Assembly: GCF_003687725.1 (NCBI RefSeq)
Contig: NZ_RDOJ01000006.1
Span: 1 to 64,000 of the forward strand
Source of the DNA: Faecalibacter macacae
Lineage (GTDB): Bacteria; Bacteroidota; Bacteroidia; Flavobacteriales; Weeksellaceae
Direction of reading: 5' to 3'
Length of the DNA: 64,000 bases
In this document: positions 16,708 through 26,263 of the stretch, piece after piece
Layout of the letters: the number at the start of each line of letters is the position of its first letter
Numbering within the stretch: the stretch's first letter is position 1
Made by a program: the position numbers and the translations under genes
Notes under the pieces: model-generated
The model's input: only the letters and a program-made list of their open reading frames with translations
Databases searched by the model: none
What the model was told of the DNA's origin: nothing

Positions 16708-17343
16708 TTATGACTTAATATCTTTCAGTTCATTTAAATTTTTAGATAATTTTCTTAAAAACAGCCAATAAATTATTCCATAATAGATAGAAGTAATTAA
16801 TAAGATAAATATTATAGCTATGGTTACAGCTATGTAACCAACTGTGTTTGCTTTATCTATATTGAAACTATTACCAATTTTATCGATATAAATATTTTTA
16901 CCTAATTCAAAATAATAAGGTATAGATACAGATATAAGTGCAATTACTATTAAGAAAATAAAAATATTTACCATTTTTCTATATCTAATAATATGATCCA
17001 TCAAGTTTTTAACAGAGTCATTTACATTGATTTTTTTATAGGTATTGTAACTGTATATTAAAAAAAAGAAAGTGAATATAATTGTAGATACAGATCCAAT
17101 AATGTAGTTTCTATAAACAAGAGTATTCTCTAAAGATAATTCTTCACCGTTAATTAGCTTTCCTTTAAAAATTGATATAACGGTGAATAATATAACTAAT
17201 ATAAACTCAACTAAAGTAAATTTAAAAAACCATTGTATTGTTGAAGATGATTTTTTCTTCAACATATTAAAAATAGTATCTCTATCGTATTTTTTTTCGT
17301 CCGGAATTGATTTCCATGCCGATTTTAAATCATCTAACTCCAT
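16708..17343 (-). CDS. Membrane protein partner of an ECF sigma factor
   Basis: 211 residues. A soluble N-terminus starting MELDDLKSAWKSIPDEKKYD, then four transmembrane helices (about 38-58, 78-97, 122-142, 168-195). This N-terminus is typical of the membrane proteins encoded directly after ECF sigma genes in Bacteroidota. A role in holding or sensing for the sigma factor is likely by context, but it lacks a recognisable anti-sigma zinc motif. Its ATG overlaps the sigma factor stop by one base. Confidence 0.8.
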   Translation of the reverse strand: MELDDLKSAWKSIPDEKKYDRDTIFNMLKKKSSSTIQWFFKFTLVEFILVILFTVISIFKGKLINGEELSLENTLVYRNYIIGSVSTIIFTFFFLIYSYNTYKKINVNDSVKNLMDHIIRYRKMVNIFIFLIVIALISVSIPYYFELGKNIYIDKIGNSFNIDKANTVGYIAVTIAIIFILLITSIYYGIIYWLFLRKLSKNLNELKDIKS

Positions 17344-17921
17344 TATTGCTCCATTTTAGTGATTAATTCTTTTAATTTAATCTTAGCTCTATTCATTTTT
17401 ACACGTGCATTAACTTCAGATATTCCAAGTGTATCAGCAATGTCTTTATATGGTAAATCTTCTAAATAGAGGAGGACTAATGCTCTTTCAACATCATTCA
17501 GCATTTTTATTGCAGCATAAAGCAGCTGAAGTCTTTCTTCTGTTTCAGCGTCAATATCATCTGCTTTAATATTAAAAAGTTGATTTTCGAGTGAAGAAAC
17601 TTCAATAGTTCTCTTCTTTTTACGTATTAAAACTATTGCAGTATTAAGACTAACACGATACATCCAAGTTGAAAACTTAGAATTTCCTTTAAAGCTATCG
17701 AAAGAGCGCCAAAGCTGTAATACAATTTCTTGAAATAAATCTTCGTGAGAAAATTCATCATCTGTATATATACGACAGATTTTATGAATAATCCCTTGAT
17801 TATCTTCTATTAATTCAGTAAATTTTGTAGCCTTGTCCAACAATTGATCTTTGTTTGAATATATTAGTAGTGTAAATTTACAAATTGTTACAAAAAAAAT
17901 AATCTCCATATCCGAAGACAT
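17343..17921 (-). CDS. ECF-type RNA polymerase sigma factor
   Basis: Up to 192 residues. Region 2 (HEDLFQEIVLQLWRSFDSF and STWMYRVSLNTA) and region 4 (YLEDLPYKDIADTLGISEVNARVKMNRAKIKLKEL) are clear. The first 27 residues are hydrophobic and atypical for sigma factors; a TTG at 17840 gives a protein of normal length and may be the true start. It is divergent from sdhCAB and coupled to the membrane protein after it. Target promoters are unknown. Confidence 0.85.
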   Translation of the reverse strand: MSSDMEIIFFVTICKFTLLIYSNKDQLLDKATKFTELIEDNQGIIHKICRIYTDDEFSHEDLFQEIVLQLWRSFDSFKGNSKFSTWMYRVSLNTAIVLIRKKKRTIEVSSLENQLFNIKADDIDAETEERLQLLYAAIKMLNDVERALVLLYLEDLPYKDIADTLGISEVNARVKMNRAKIKLKELITKMEQ

Positions 17922-18106
17922 GGAGATTTTCCTAACTAACTTAAACCTATGAAAAAGCTACGGCTTTATCAGTGACAAATTTATTAAAAATTATATATAT
18001 ACAATAATAAAACGTGATTTTTTTATAGAAGTTTTAAAATAAATTTAACATCTTAATAAGAATCGTTCTAAACTAAGCTAAACACGGCTTTAAATGATAT
18101 ATTTCA

Positions 18107-18138
18107 TTGTGAATAGAGTTATAGGTTGATTAAATTTG
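18107..18138 (+). promoter_or_regulatory. sdhCAB promoter
   Basis: TTG (18107-18109), a 21-nt spacer and TAAATTTG (18131-18138), a consensus Bacteroidota promoter. It overlaps a TTG (18136) that would give a longer SdhC, so translation must start downstream at 18172. Confidence 0.7.
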
Positions 18139-18171
18139 TGGAAATATCTAAAAAATAAAACGTATTGCTTT

Positions 18172-18852
18172 ATGGCAAATGAATCATTACTAAAATCTTC
18201 GATTGGTAAGAAGTTCGCTATGGCTATTTCAGCCCTATTTTTAATAGTGTTCTTATTACAGCATTTAGTGATAAACTTATTATCTATGGTTTATCCTGAT
18301 GGGTTTAATGAAGTTTCGGCTTTCATGAGTGCTAACCCAATTGTACAATTTGTTTTGCAACCTATCTTATTAATTGGGGTGGTTTATCACTTCGTTATGG
18401 GGTTTGTATTAGAAATACAAAACAAAAAAGCACGTGGTCCGGTTGCTTATGCTAAGTATAACGGAGCTGCTAATGCAACTTGGATGTCAAGAAATATGAT
18501 TATCTCTGGTGCTGTTATTTTATTATTCTTATTAGTTCACTTATGGCAATTTTGGGTTCCTACAATTAACGCACACTATGTTAATGTTGATCCTAATTTT
18601 GGTCAAGGTAACTTCTTTATGGATCACGTGAACCACGTATTTACTTCTGTTGTTACATTAGTATTATATGTAGTTGCATTCGTGTTCTTATCATTACACT
18701 TACAACATGGTTTTGCGTCAGCTTTCCAATCTATTGGAGCTCGTCACCCAAAATATACTCCATGTTTAGTTGCTTTCGGAAAATGGTATTCAATTTTAGT
18801 TCCTGCATTATTCATCGTAATCGCAGTTTACCATTTTGTTAATAACTTATAA
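18172..18852 (+). CDS. sdhC: Succinate dehydrogenase/fumarate reductase cytochrome b subunit
   Basis: 226 residues with five hydrophobic helices and conserved His in HL/YHF/VHL/LHLQH/YHF positions, as in B-type (di-heme) SdhC/FrdC of Bacteroidota. It anchors SdhAB in the inner membrane and passes electrons to menaquinone. The start at 18172 (MANESLLKSSIGKKFAM) is chosen because the longer in-frame start at 18136 lies within the -7 promoter box. sdhA follows after 12 nt. Confidence 0.95.
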   Translation: MANESLLKSSIGKKFAMAISALFLIVFLLQHLVINLLSMVYPDGFNEVSAFMSANPIVQFVLQPILLIGVVYHFVMGFVLEIQNKKARGPVAYAKYNGAANATWMSRNMIISGAVILLFLLVHLWQFWVPTINAHYVNVDPNFGQGNFFMDHVNHVFTSVVTLVLYVVAFVFLSLHLQHGFASAFQSIGARHPKYTPCLVAFGKWYSILVPALFIVIAVYHFVNNL

Positions 18853-18864
18853 TATCAATAGAAA

Positions 18865-20877
18865 ATGAGTATTTTAAATTCTAAAACTCCAACAGGAGAT
18901 ATCGCAAATCAATGGAGCGAGCACAAAGCTCACTTAAACTTAGTAGCTCCAAACAACCGTGATAAAATTGATGTTATTGTTGTAGGAACTGGTTTAGCTG
19001 GTGGTTCTGCTGCTGCTACTTTAGCTGAGTTAGGATACAAAGTTAAAGCATTTTGTTACCAAGATTCTCCACGTCGTGCACACTCTATTGCTGCGCAAGG
19101 TGGGGTAAATGCTGCTAAAAATTATAAAGGAGATAATGACTCTATCTACCGTTTATTTTACGATACAATTAAAGGTGGTGATTACCGTGCTCGTGAGTCT
19201 AACGTTTATCGTTTAGCAGAGGTTTCTGGTAATATTATTGACCAATGTGTTATGCAAGGGGTTCCTTTTGCACGTGAATACGGTGGTTTATTAGATAATC
19301 GTTCTTTTGGTGGTGTACAGGTTTCTCGTACTTTCTACGCTAAAGGACAAACAGGACAACAATTATTATTAGGTGCTTATTCAGCAATGAATCACCAAAT
19401 CCACTTAGGGAAAATCGAGATGTACAACCGTCACGAAATGTTGGATATTGTAATTGTTGATGGAAAAGCTCGTGGTATCATCGCTCGTAACATGATTACA
19501 GGTGAGATTGAAAGACATTCAGCTCACGCAGTAGTTATCGCTACAGGTGGTTACGGTAACGTTTACTTCTTATCATCTAACGCGATGGGATCTAACGTAA
19601 CTTCAGCTTGGAAAATTCACAAAAAAGGTGCATTGTTCGCAAACCCATGTTATGTACAAATTCACCCAACTTGTATTCCAATCCATGGGACAAATCAATC
19701 TAAATTAACGTTAATGTCAGAGTCATTACGTAACTCTGGACGTATTTGGGTTCCTAAAAAGAAAGAAGATGCTGAAGCAATCCGTGCAGGAAAGTTAAAA
19801 GCTGTTGATATTAAAGAAGAAGATAGAGATTACTACTTAGAGCGTCGTTACCCTGCATTCGGTAACTTAGTACCTCGTGACGTTGCATCTCGTGCTGCAA
19901 AAGAGCGTTGTGATGCTGGTTATGGTATTGAGGCAAACGAAACAGGAGAAGGAGTTTACTTAGACTTTACTGACGAAATCAAGAAAAAAGGTCGTGAGGT
20001 AGCTTTTGCTAATGGTGATCAACATCCATCAGATGCCGAAATCGAAAAATTAGGTAAACAATGGATCGAGGAGAAATATGGTAACTTATTCCAAATGTAC
20101 TGGAAAATTACTGATGAGAATCCTTACGAAAATCCAATGCGTATCTATCCAGCTATTCACTACACAATGGGTGGTGTATGGGTTGATTATAACTTACAAT
20201 CTACAATTCCAGGATGTTTCGTAGCAGGAGAGGCTAACTTCTCTGATCACGGAGCTAACCGTTTAGGAGCTTCTGCATTAATGCAAGGTTTAGCTGATGG
20301 TTATTTCGTATTACCTTACACTATTGCTGATTACTTATCTGCTGATATCCGTACAGGTAAAATCCCAACAAATTCTCCAGAATTTGACGAGGCTGAAAAA
20401 TCAGTTAAAGATCAATTAAACTTCTTTATCAATAATAAAGGTACTAAGTCTGTAGATCATTTCCACAAACGTTTAGGTATCATTATGTGGAATAAAGTTG
20501 GTATGGCTCGTAACAAACAAGGTTTAAATGAAGCTATCGCTGAAATTGCTGCTTTAAGAGAAGAATTCTACAAAGAAGTAATGGTTCCTGGATCTGCTGA
20601 CGAGTTAAATACTGAGTTAGAGAAAGCTATGCGTGTTGCTGACTTCTTAGAGTTAGGTCAATTAATGGCGATTGATGCTTTACACCGTAATGAATCTTGT
20701 GGTGGTCACTTCCGTGAGGATTACCAAACAGAAGAAGGAGAAGCTTTACGTGATGACGAAAATTTCGCTTACGTAGCTGCTTGGGAATATCAAGGTGCTG
20801 ACATCAACAAAGAGGTGTTACACAAGGAAATGTTAGAGTATAAATATATTGAGTTAAAAGCTCGTAGTTATAAATAA
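18865..20877 (+). CDS. sdhA: Succinate dehydrogenase/fumarate reductase flavoprotein subunit
   Basis: 670 residues, the long Bacteroidota-type SdhA. The N-terminal [19 protein letters not shown] is the dinucleotide-binding motif; [15 protein letters not shown] contains the His that bonds FAD covalently; IHPTCIP and the [13 protein letters not shown] segment belong to the substrate/FAD core; the C-terminal domain carries LDxGQLM-like and [10 protein letters not shown] motifs. Oxidises succinate in the citric acid cycle. Codon use looks like that of a highly expressed gene. It is separated from sdhB by 62 nt containing a strong hairpin. Confidence 0.97.
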   Translation: MSILNSKTPTGDIANQWSEHKAHLNLVAPNNRDKIDVIVVGTGLAGGSAAATLAELGYKVKAFCYQDSPRRAHSIAAQGGVNAAKNYKGDNDSIYRLFYDTIKGGDYRARESNVYRLAEVSGNIIDQCVMQGVPFAREYGGLLDNRSFGGVQVSRTFYAKGQTGQQLLLGAYSAMNHQIHLGKIEMYNRHEMLDIVIVDGKARGIIARNMITGEIERHSAHAVVIATGGYGNVYFLSSNAMGSNVTSAWKIHKKGALFANPCYVQIHPTCIPIHGTNQSKLTLMSESLRNSGRIWVPKKKEDAEAIRAGKLKAVDIKEEDRDYYLERRYPAFGNLVPRDVASRAAKERCDAGYGIEANETGEGVYLDFTDEIKKKGREVAFANGDQHPSDAEIEKLGKQWIEEKYGNLFQMYWKITDENPYENPMRIYPAIHYTMGGVWVDYNLQSTIPGCFVAGEANFSDHGANRLGASALMQGLADGYFVLPYTIADYLSADIRTGKIPTNSPEFDEAEKSVKDQLNFFINNKGTKSVDHFHKRLGIIMWNKVGMARNKQGLNEAIAEIAALREEFYKEVMVPGSADELNTELEKAMRVADFLELGQLMAIDALHRNESCGGHFREDYQTEEGEALRDDENFAYVAAWEYQGADINKEVLHKEMLEYKYIELKARSYK

Positions 20878-20889
20878 TAAAATCATTTG

Positions 20890-20913
20890 GTTGAGCTCAT
20901 TTTCGAGCTCAAC
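20890..20913 (+). promoter_or_regulatory. Hairpin between sdhA and sdhB
   Basis: GTTGAGCTC (20890-20898), a 6-nt loop and GAGCTCAAC (20905-20913). There is no T-run, so it is not a standard terminator; an mRNA-processing or stability element that sets the SdhA:SdhB ratio is possible. Confidence 0.55.
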
Positions 20914-20939
20914 TGAATGTCAAAATATCAAAAATTAAT

Positions 20940-21716
20940 ATGGCATCATCAAAAACAATCAGTATTACACTGAAAATTTGGCGTCAAAAAAACGCTAATG
21001 CTCAAGGGAAAATGGAAACATATTCTCTTAAAGATGTTTCGACTGATTCTTCATTTTTAGAAATGCTTGATTTATTAAACGAGCAATTAATCGAAGAAGG
21101 AAAAGAGCCAGTTGCTTTTGACCACGATTGTCGTGAAGGTATCTGTGGTATGTGTTCTTTATTCATCAATGGACAAGCACACGGACCAGATTCAGGAACA
21201 ACTACATGTCAATTACACATGCGTATGTTCAAAGATGGTGAGACGATTTATATCGAGCCATGGAGATCTGCTGCATTCCCAGTTATTAAAGATTTAATTG
21301 TTGACCGTTCATCTTTCGACCGTATCCAACAAGCAGGTGCTTACATTTCTGTAAACACTTCAGGACGTACAGTAGATGCTAACGCTATTCCTGTTAACAA
21401 GAAAGCTGCTGACGAAGCATTCGACGCTGCTACTTGTATTGGATGTGGTGCTTGTGTTGCAACTTGTAAAAACGGTTCTGCGATGTTATTCGTAGGAGCT
21501 AAAGTTTCTCAGTTTGCTTTATTACCACAAGGTCAAGTTGAAGCTTCTCGTCGTGCACAGAAAATGGTTGCTCAAATGGACTTAGAAGGTTTTGGTAACT
21601 GTACTAATACAGGAGCTTGTGAGGTAGAATGTCCGAAAGGAATTTCTTTAGACAATATCGCTCGTATGAACCGTGAGTTCTTATCTGCGAAAATTGTTTC
21701 TCCAGAACATGCATAA
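20940..21716 (+). CDS. sdhB: Succinate dehydrogenase/fumarate reductase iron-sulfur subunit
   Basis: 258 residues. The N-terminal plant-type ferredoxin domain binds a 2Fe-2S cluster (CREGICGMC and a later C in TTTCQLH). The C-terminal domain has [11 protein letters not shown] and [15 protein letters not shown] for the 4Fe-4S and 3Fe-4S clusters. It links the flavoprotein to the cytochrome subunit. Last gene of the operon; the transcript ends at 21739-21768. Confidence 0.96.
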   Translation: MASSKTISITLKIWRQKNANAQGKMETYSLKDVSTDSSFLEMLDLLNEQLIEEGKEPVAFDHDCREGICGMCSLFINGQAHGPDSGTTTCQLHMRMFKDGETIYIEPWRSAAFPVIKDLIVDRSSFDRIQQAGAYISVNTSGRTVDANAIPVNKKAADEAFDAATCIGCGACVATCKNGSAMLFVGAKVSQFALLPQGQVEASRRAQKMVAQMDLEGFGNCTNTGACEVECPKGISLDNIARMNREFLSAKIVSPEHA

Positions 21717-21738
21717 TAAATAATATTATTATAATTTA

Positions 21739-21768
21739 AAAAGGTGTAGATTTTCTACACCTTTTTTT
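21739..21768 (+). terminator. Terminator of sdhCAB
   Basis: AAAAGGTGTAGA (21739-21750), loop TTT, TCTACACCTTTT (21754-21765), then more T residues. Confidence 0.85.
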
Positions 21769-21780
21769 ATGTAAAAAAAA

Positions 21781-21847
21781 AGGATTTCAATCAATTTGAT
21801 TGAAATCCTCAACAAAAAATTATTTACCGTTTGGTAATACTTTTTTG
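21781..21847. repeat. Paired-hairpin element, copy 1
   Basis: Hairpin 1: AGGATTTCAATCAA (21781-21794) with TTGATTGAAATCCT (21796-21809). Hairpin 2: CAAAAAA (21813-21819) with TTTTTTG (21841-21847), enclosing TTACC/GGTAA around GTTT. On the minus strand hairpin 1 is followed by a run of eight T, and TATATTTG (21862-21855), a possible -7 box, precedes hairpin 2. This copy lacks the complementary flanks of copies 2-4. Confidence 0.65.
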
Positions 21848-21996
21848 TAACGCTCAAATATATAATTGAATTGCTTTTAATAAAAAATAATATAATAATA
21901 TTAAATAAATAAGACGTCTGAATGAATTATCTCTTTACATTCACACAATTTTAAATGTTTTAAACATTTGTTTTATGCGGCTTGTATTATTTTTTC

Positions 21997-22118
21997 ACAA
22001 TTCTAAATTGAACCTTTAATAAAGGATTTCAATTCTTTATAATTGAAATCCTTCCCAAAATTTTAACCAAAATAATTATGATTTTAAATTTTGTATATAG
22101 TTCATTTTAATTAATTGT
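21997..22118. repeat. Paired-hairpin element, copy 2
   Basis: Hairpin 1: AAGGATTTCAATT (22022-22034) with AATTGAAATCCTT (22041-22053). Hairpin 2: CAAAATTT (22056-22063) with AAATTTTG (22086-22093), with AAAAT/ATTTT inside. Outer flanks also pair: ACAATT (21997-22002) with AATTGT (22113-22118), and GAAC (22010-22013) with GTTC (22100-22103), giving a three-way-junction shape. Confidence 0.65.
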
Positions 22119-22220
22119 ATGATAATTTGATTAATTACATTTAATGGTTTGATGATAAAAACTCATTATAAATACATACTTTTTAGATATTATTTGATAA
22201 GTCAAGTTAAACTAATTAAT

Positions 22221-22338
22221 CTACAATAATTAAAGAACGAATCAGGTTAAAAAAAGGATTTCAATTGCTTAAAATCCTTTCCAAATAATATACTCGTTGT
22301 ATATTATTTGTTAAGTTCTATATATAAATGTATTGTAG
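22221..22338. repeat. Paired-hairpin element, copy 3
   Basis: Hairpin 1 is partly decayed: AAAGGATTT (22253-22261) with AAATCCTTT (22272-22280). Hairpin 2 is perfect: CAAATAATATAC (22282-22293) with GTATATTATTTG (22299-22310). Outer flanks: CTACAAT (22221-22227) with ATTGTAG (22332-22338), and GAAC (22235-22238) with GTTC (22315-22318). Confidence 0.65.
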
Positions 22339-22426
22339 TAACTATGAACAAAATAATTATTATAGTTTTTAAACAACTATTAATTACAGAGTATTATTTT
22401 GACACTGAATATTATTTTTACTACAA

Positions 22427-22509
22427 TTTAAATGAACTTCTGGTTAAAAAGGATTTCAATTTCTTGAAATCCTTCCCGAAATTTGATAATGAAAATAATT
22501 TCATTTAAA
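22427..22509. repeat. Paired-hairpin element, copy 4
   Basis: Hairpin 1: AAGGATTTCAA (22449-22459) with TTGAAATCCTT (22464-22474). Hairpin 2 is short: GAAATT (22478-22483) with AATTTC (22497-22502). Outer stem: TTTAAATGAA (22427-22436) with TTCATTTAAA (22500-22509), partly exclusive with hairpin 2. A CTACAAT box precedes it as in copy 3. Confidence 0.6.
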
Positions 22510-22714
22510 GAAACTATCTTTATTACATATTAAAATCTCGTATTAACTTCGAAATAAATTAATAATAAATGTTCTGTTTTAAAACCTCATTAATTTTAAA
22601 GTATGAGAACTACTAACTTTATTTCTTGTAGTAAAATTAGTGATAATTATCATGTTTTGCAAATTATAACCTCATGATTTTTAAAGTTTAACACTTCAAT
22701 AATATATTTTAGAA

Positions 22715-22746
22715 ATAAAAAATCTCAATCATATTTGATTGAGATT
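22715..22746 (-). terminator. Terminator of htpG
   Basis: AATCTCAATCA (22721-22731) pairs with TGATTGAGATT (22736-22746), and a minus-strand T-run follows. Apart from the four paired-hairpin elements and this terminator, the 1,054-nt gap 21717-22770 is AT-rich and has no convincing gene. Confidence 0.75.
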
Positions 22747-22770
22747 CTTTATTTATGCTCGTTTTAAAAC

Positions 22771-24648
22771 TTATTTTAAACTCTCGAAAGATTTATTGAT
22801 AAAGTTTGTTAAATCTTTACCTTTTAACAATCCTTGAGATAATTTTGCTAAATCTAAAGCATGAGAAATAACTTCATTTCTTTTCTCTTGATTTTCTTTT
22901 GCTAAAATCTGTGTAGCTAATTCAGAATTTGAATTGACTACAACATTATACATTTCAGGGAAATTACCCATTCCGAACATTCCAGCTCCACCGGTAGCCT
23001 GCATGTCTTTCATACGACGCATAAATTCTGATTGTGTAATGATAAAAGGTGCATCAGAAGCTGACAAGTCCTCTAATTGTACTGTGTACGATTGATTATT
23101 GATACCTTCAGTAATCTGAGTTTTTAATTTTTCTTTATCCTCATCAGATAATTTAGAAATTTTAACTTCATCTTTATCAATTAAATTATTGATATGATCC
23201 GCATCAACACGTGCAAAAGTTACATTTTCTTTAGAACCTTCTAATTTCTGAATTAAATGTGCAGCGATAGGAGAATCTAAGAAAATAACTTCATATCCTT
23301 TTTCGTTTGCGATTTGGATGTACTGATCTTGTGCATCTTTATCTGTTGCATATAAAACTACAGTTTTATTGTTCTTGTCTGTTTGGTTATCTTTAATTTT
23401 TTCAATTAATTCATTCCAAGTATAGTAGGAACCACTAGTAGTTGGGTATAAAGCAAATTTGTCAGATTTCTCATAGAATTTATCTTCAGTTACCATTCCG
23501 TACTCGATTACAACTTTAATGTCGTTCCATTTTTGTTCGTAATCATCACGATTTTGAGTGATTAAAGAACCCATTTTGTCCGCTACTTTCTTCGTGATAT
23601 GAGCCGAAATTTTCTTTACTGCTCCATCCGCTTGTAAGTAAGAACGAGAAACGTTTAATGGAATATCTGGCGAATCAATCACACCACGTAATAACATCAA
23701 GAAATCAGGAACAATTCCTTTTACTTCATCTGTTACGAATACTTGATTTTGGTATAATTGAATTTTGTCTTTATCAATGTTAATGTTGTTTCCTAATTTT
23801 GGGAAGAATAAAATTCCTGTTAAATTAAATGGATAATCAACATTTAAATGAATGTGGAATAATGGATCCTCAAACTGCATTGGATACATTTCGCGGTAGA
23901 AGTTTTGATAATCTTCTTCAGCTAATTCTGATGGCGCTTTAGTCCAAGCAGGAGTAGGGTTGTTGATGATATCATCTACTTCAATTTCTTCTGGTTTTGT
24001 ATCTTCTGCAGCACCTTCTGGTAATGGTAAAGTTTCTTTACGTGTTCCAAATTTAATCGGAACAGGCATAAACTTGTTGTACTTTGTTAAAAGTTCACGA
24101 ATTTTATAATCATCTAAAAATTCTTTAGAATCTTCAGCAACGTGTAAAATAATTTCAGTTCCACGATTCGTTTTATCAGAAACTTCTAAAGTAAACACCG
24201 GCGATCCATCACATGTCCAATGAGCAGCAGGCTCGTCTTTATAAGATTTAGTTATAATCTCAACTTTATCAGCTACCATAAATGCTGAGTAGAAACCTAA
24301 ACCAAAGTGACCGATAATTCCGTCTGCATCTTTGTGTTGGTTGATAAATTCCTCAGCTCCTGAAAAAGCAACTTGGTTGATGTATTTTTCAACTTCTGCT
24401 GCTGTCATTCCAAGACCTTGGTCAATAATATGTAAAGTAGAATTTTCTTTATTTACTTTCACTTCAATCATTGGGTTACCATATTCAACTTTGGCTTCAC
24501 CAATATTAGTTAAGTGTTTTAGTTTTAAAGTTGCGTCAGTGGCATTTGAAACTAATTCACGTAAAAAGATTTCGTGATCACTGTATAAGAACTTTTTAAT
24601 TAACGGGAAAATATTTTCTACCGATACATTAATACTTCCTTTGCTCAT
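22771..24648 (-). CDS. htpG: Molecular chaperone HtpG (Hsp90)
   Basis: 625 residues, normal for bacterial Hsp90. The N-terminal GHKL ATPase domain shows ELVSNATDAT, DQGLGMT and GHFGLGFYSAFMV; the middle domain contains the catalytic-loop region with NVSRSYLQ; the C-terminal dimerisation domain follows. An ATP-driven cytoplasmic chaperone induced by stress. Monocistronic, ending at the hairpin 22715-22746; no clear TAnnTTTG box was found in the 127 nt before it. Confidence 0.97.
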   Translation of the reverse strand: MSKGSINVSVENIFPLIKKFLYSDHEIFLRELVSNATDATLKLKHLTNIGEAKVEYGNPMIEVKVNKENSTLHIIDQGLGMTAAEVEKYINQVAFSGAEEFINQHKDADGIIGHFGLGFYSAFMVADKVEIITKSYKDEPAAHWTCDGSPVFTLEVSDKTNRGTEIILHVAEDSKEFLDDYKIRELLTKYNKFMPVPIKFGTRKETLPLPEGAAEDTKPEEIEVDDIINNPTPAWTKAPSELAEEDYQNFYREMYPMQFEDPLFHIHLNVDYPFNLTGILFFPKLGNNINIDKDKIQLYQNQVFVTDEVKGIVPDFLMLLRGVIDSPDIPLNVSRSYLQADGAVKKISAHITKKVADKMGSLITQNRDDYEQKWNDIKVVIEYGMVTEDKFYEKSDKFALYPTTSGSYYTWNELIEKIKDNQTDKNNKTVVLYATDKDAQDQYIQIANEKGYEVIFLDSPIAAHLIQKLEGSKENVTFARVDADHINNLIDKDEVKISKLSDEDKEKLKTQITEGINNQSYTVQLEDLSASDAPFIITQSEFMRRMKDMQATGGAGMFGMGNFPEMYNVVVNSNSELATQILAKENQEKRNEVISHALDLAKLSQGLLKGKDLTNFINKSFESLK

Positions 24649-24775
24649 TTTATATTTTGTTTTTTTTATAATTAAGATGCTATTTCTTTTTCAAATCAAG
24701 TACCAATCAAGGTTTTCTGACATTTTGTCCCATTATTGACTTTTAATGAGTATTTTTCGGAAAAATTTAGATTGA

Positions 24776-25663
24776 ATGAAGTTCGGAAAAGTAGAAGACG
24801 TTTCTAAAGTAGATTTTACATTACCACCAATACATGCAGATACTTTTCAAGTTTTGGAACGATATCCAATTGATGAAGATTTTGGGGTTTATGTAGGTGG
24901 TGCAAGATGGGCAAAACAAGAATTGAAAGGATTTTTTCCACCTAAAACGAAAGACGAATTAACGTATTATTCAACTCAATTTAATTCGATTGAAATGAAC
25001 GGAACCTTTTATCGTTCACCAACAAAAGAACAAGTTATTACTTGGAAAAATAAGACGCCAGATGATTTTATGTTTTTTCCTAAAATTTCTCAGAGTATTA
25101 GCCATTATGGTCGATTACTAAATGTAAAAGAAAAATTGACTGCTTTTTTGGATGCTGTAACCATGTTTGAAGAAAAATTAGGTATGACATTTTTACAAAT
25201 GCATGATAATTATAAACCAAAGGATTTTGATCGTTTAGCTGAGTTTGTGCAAAATTTTCCGAATGGTTATCCTTTGGCGATCGAAATTAGGAATGAAGAA
25301 TGGTTTGAAGATCAAACGATTTTCAATCAATATGTTCAATTATTAGAAAATAATCATATCACAAATATTATTGTGGATACGCCTGGTAGACGAGATATTT
25401 TGCATATGCGATTAACAACTCCAGACTTATTTGTACGTTTTGTAAGTGCTTATTCTCCCATTGATTATACAAGATTAGATGAATGGATAGAAAGGATAAA
25501 AGAGCTGAAAAATGCAGGTCTTAAAAATGTATATTTCTTTATTCATCAAGGTTTAACAGGAAAAGAAGAATTGTATGCTACTTATTTTGTAGAGCAGTTG
25601 AATAAAGAATTGGGAATAAATATTCGTGTTCCGAAAGTATACCGTGAGAATTTATTATTTTAA
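24776..25663 (+). CDS. DUF72 (YecE-like) domain protein
   Basis: 295 residues with the DUF72 TIM-barrel-like fold. Recognisable segments are VYVGGARWAKQELKGFFPP at the N-terminus, YSTQFNSIEMNGTFYRSPT, FPKISQSISHYGRL and LAIEIRNEEWF. The family is widespread but lacks an established activity; a nuclease or sugar-phosphate-related role has been proposed without firm proof. It is divergent from htpG and transcribed alone. Confidence 0.88.
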   Translation: MKFGKVEDVSKVDFTLPPIHADTFQVLERYPIDEDFGVYVGGARWAKQELKGFFPPKTKDELTYYSTQFNSIEMNGTFYRSPTKEQVITWKNKTPDDFMFFPKISQSISHYGRLLNVKEKLTAFLDAVTMFEEKLGMTFLQMHDNYKPKDFDRLAEFVQNFPNGYPLAIEIRNEEWFEDQTIFNQYVQLLENNHITNIIVDTPGRRDILHMRLTTPDLFVRFVSAYSPIDYTRLDEWIERIKELKNAGLKNVYFFIHQGLTGKEELYATYFVEQLNKELGINIRVPKVYRENLLF

Positions 25664-25794
25664 TTATCTTAAAATAGTGATTTTTATTTTAGTTCTAATC
25701 AATAAATTCATAGGTAATAAGATATGTATATTATGTATAATGACGAAGAAGGCAGTATCCAAAAAACTGTGTAAACATAAAATAGGATGGGTTA

Positions 25795-26127
25795 TTATAA
25801 CTCACCATTATTTTTAATAATAAAAAAATTAGGCTCGCTTATTTGATACGAATTATTTGCAATTTTAATTTCTGAAAAGATCTTTTGAATGAGATTTCTA
25901 TAACTTTTATCAAAAATAAATAGATCTTTTGAATATCCTTTTTCAATTCTATTTTCTAAAGATTTAAAGTGTCGATCATAAATTTCACGTTCCGTTTTAT
26001 TATCAAAATTTCGATATTTTTCTTGCGTTTTTTTTAATTCTATCAGATTATTTTCCTTTGAAATATTTTGAGCAAAACAAAATGTAGAGACAATGATAGA
26101 AAGAGTAATTAGTAGAGTTTTTTTCAT
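25795..26127 (-). CDS. Small exported protein, function unknown
   Basis: 110 residues with a clear signal peptide (MKKTLLITLSIIVSTFCFAQ, cleavage after FAQ). The mature part is charged and mostly helical, with no recognised domain and no Cys. It could be a truncated relic of a longer exported protein, since it ends abruptly at NNGEL. No partners nearby. Confidence 0.6.
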   Translation of the reverse strand: MKKTLLITLSIIVSTFCFAQNISKENNLIELKKTQEKYRNFDNKTEREIYDRHFKSLENRIEKGYSKDLFIFDKSYRNLIQKIFSEIKIANNSYQISEPNFFIIKNNGEL

Positions 26128-26225
26128 ATTTTAAGTTGAAACCGTTTGTGTTTCAGAACTAAATTAATTTATCTGAAAGATAAAAAATAAATACTCAAAA
26201 TTCAGCAAACATCAATACTTTAAAG

Positions 26226-26233
26226 TAAATTTG
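26226..26233 (+). promoter_or_regulatory. -7 box of the ornithine transcarbamylase gene
   Basis: TAAATTTG, 30 nt before the ATG. Confidence 0.55.
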
Positions 26234-26263
26234 CAAAACAAATAAACATAACGAATTACAGCT

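Noticed and set aside
18136-18171. Longer SdhC starting at TTG 18136
   Set aside because: That codon is part of the -7 promoter box TAAATTTG, so it cannot be in the mRNA; the ATG at 18172 gives the normal SdhC N-terminus.
22427-22436. TTAAATGAAC in the paired-hairpin array as an AraC operator
   Set aside because: It matches only the core of the 18-bp efflux element and is explained by the outer stem pairing of copy 4.
22021-22480. CRISPR-like array
   Set aside because: The repeats are palindromic, imperfect and about 200 nt apart, far beyond CRISPR spacer lengths, and no cas gene is nearby.
22308-22508. 66-residue open frame between sdhB and htpG
   Set aside because: It covers paired-hairpin copy 4, has low-complexity Ile/Asn/Tyr/Phe composition typical of AT-rich non-coding DNA, and no promoter or domain.
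25664-25794. Possible small gene after the DUF72 protein
   Set aside because: The 63-residue frame overlaps the DUF72 3' end and reads as low-complexity sequence; no promoter or ribosome site seen.
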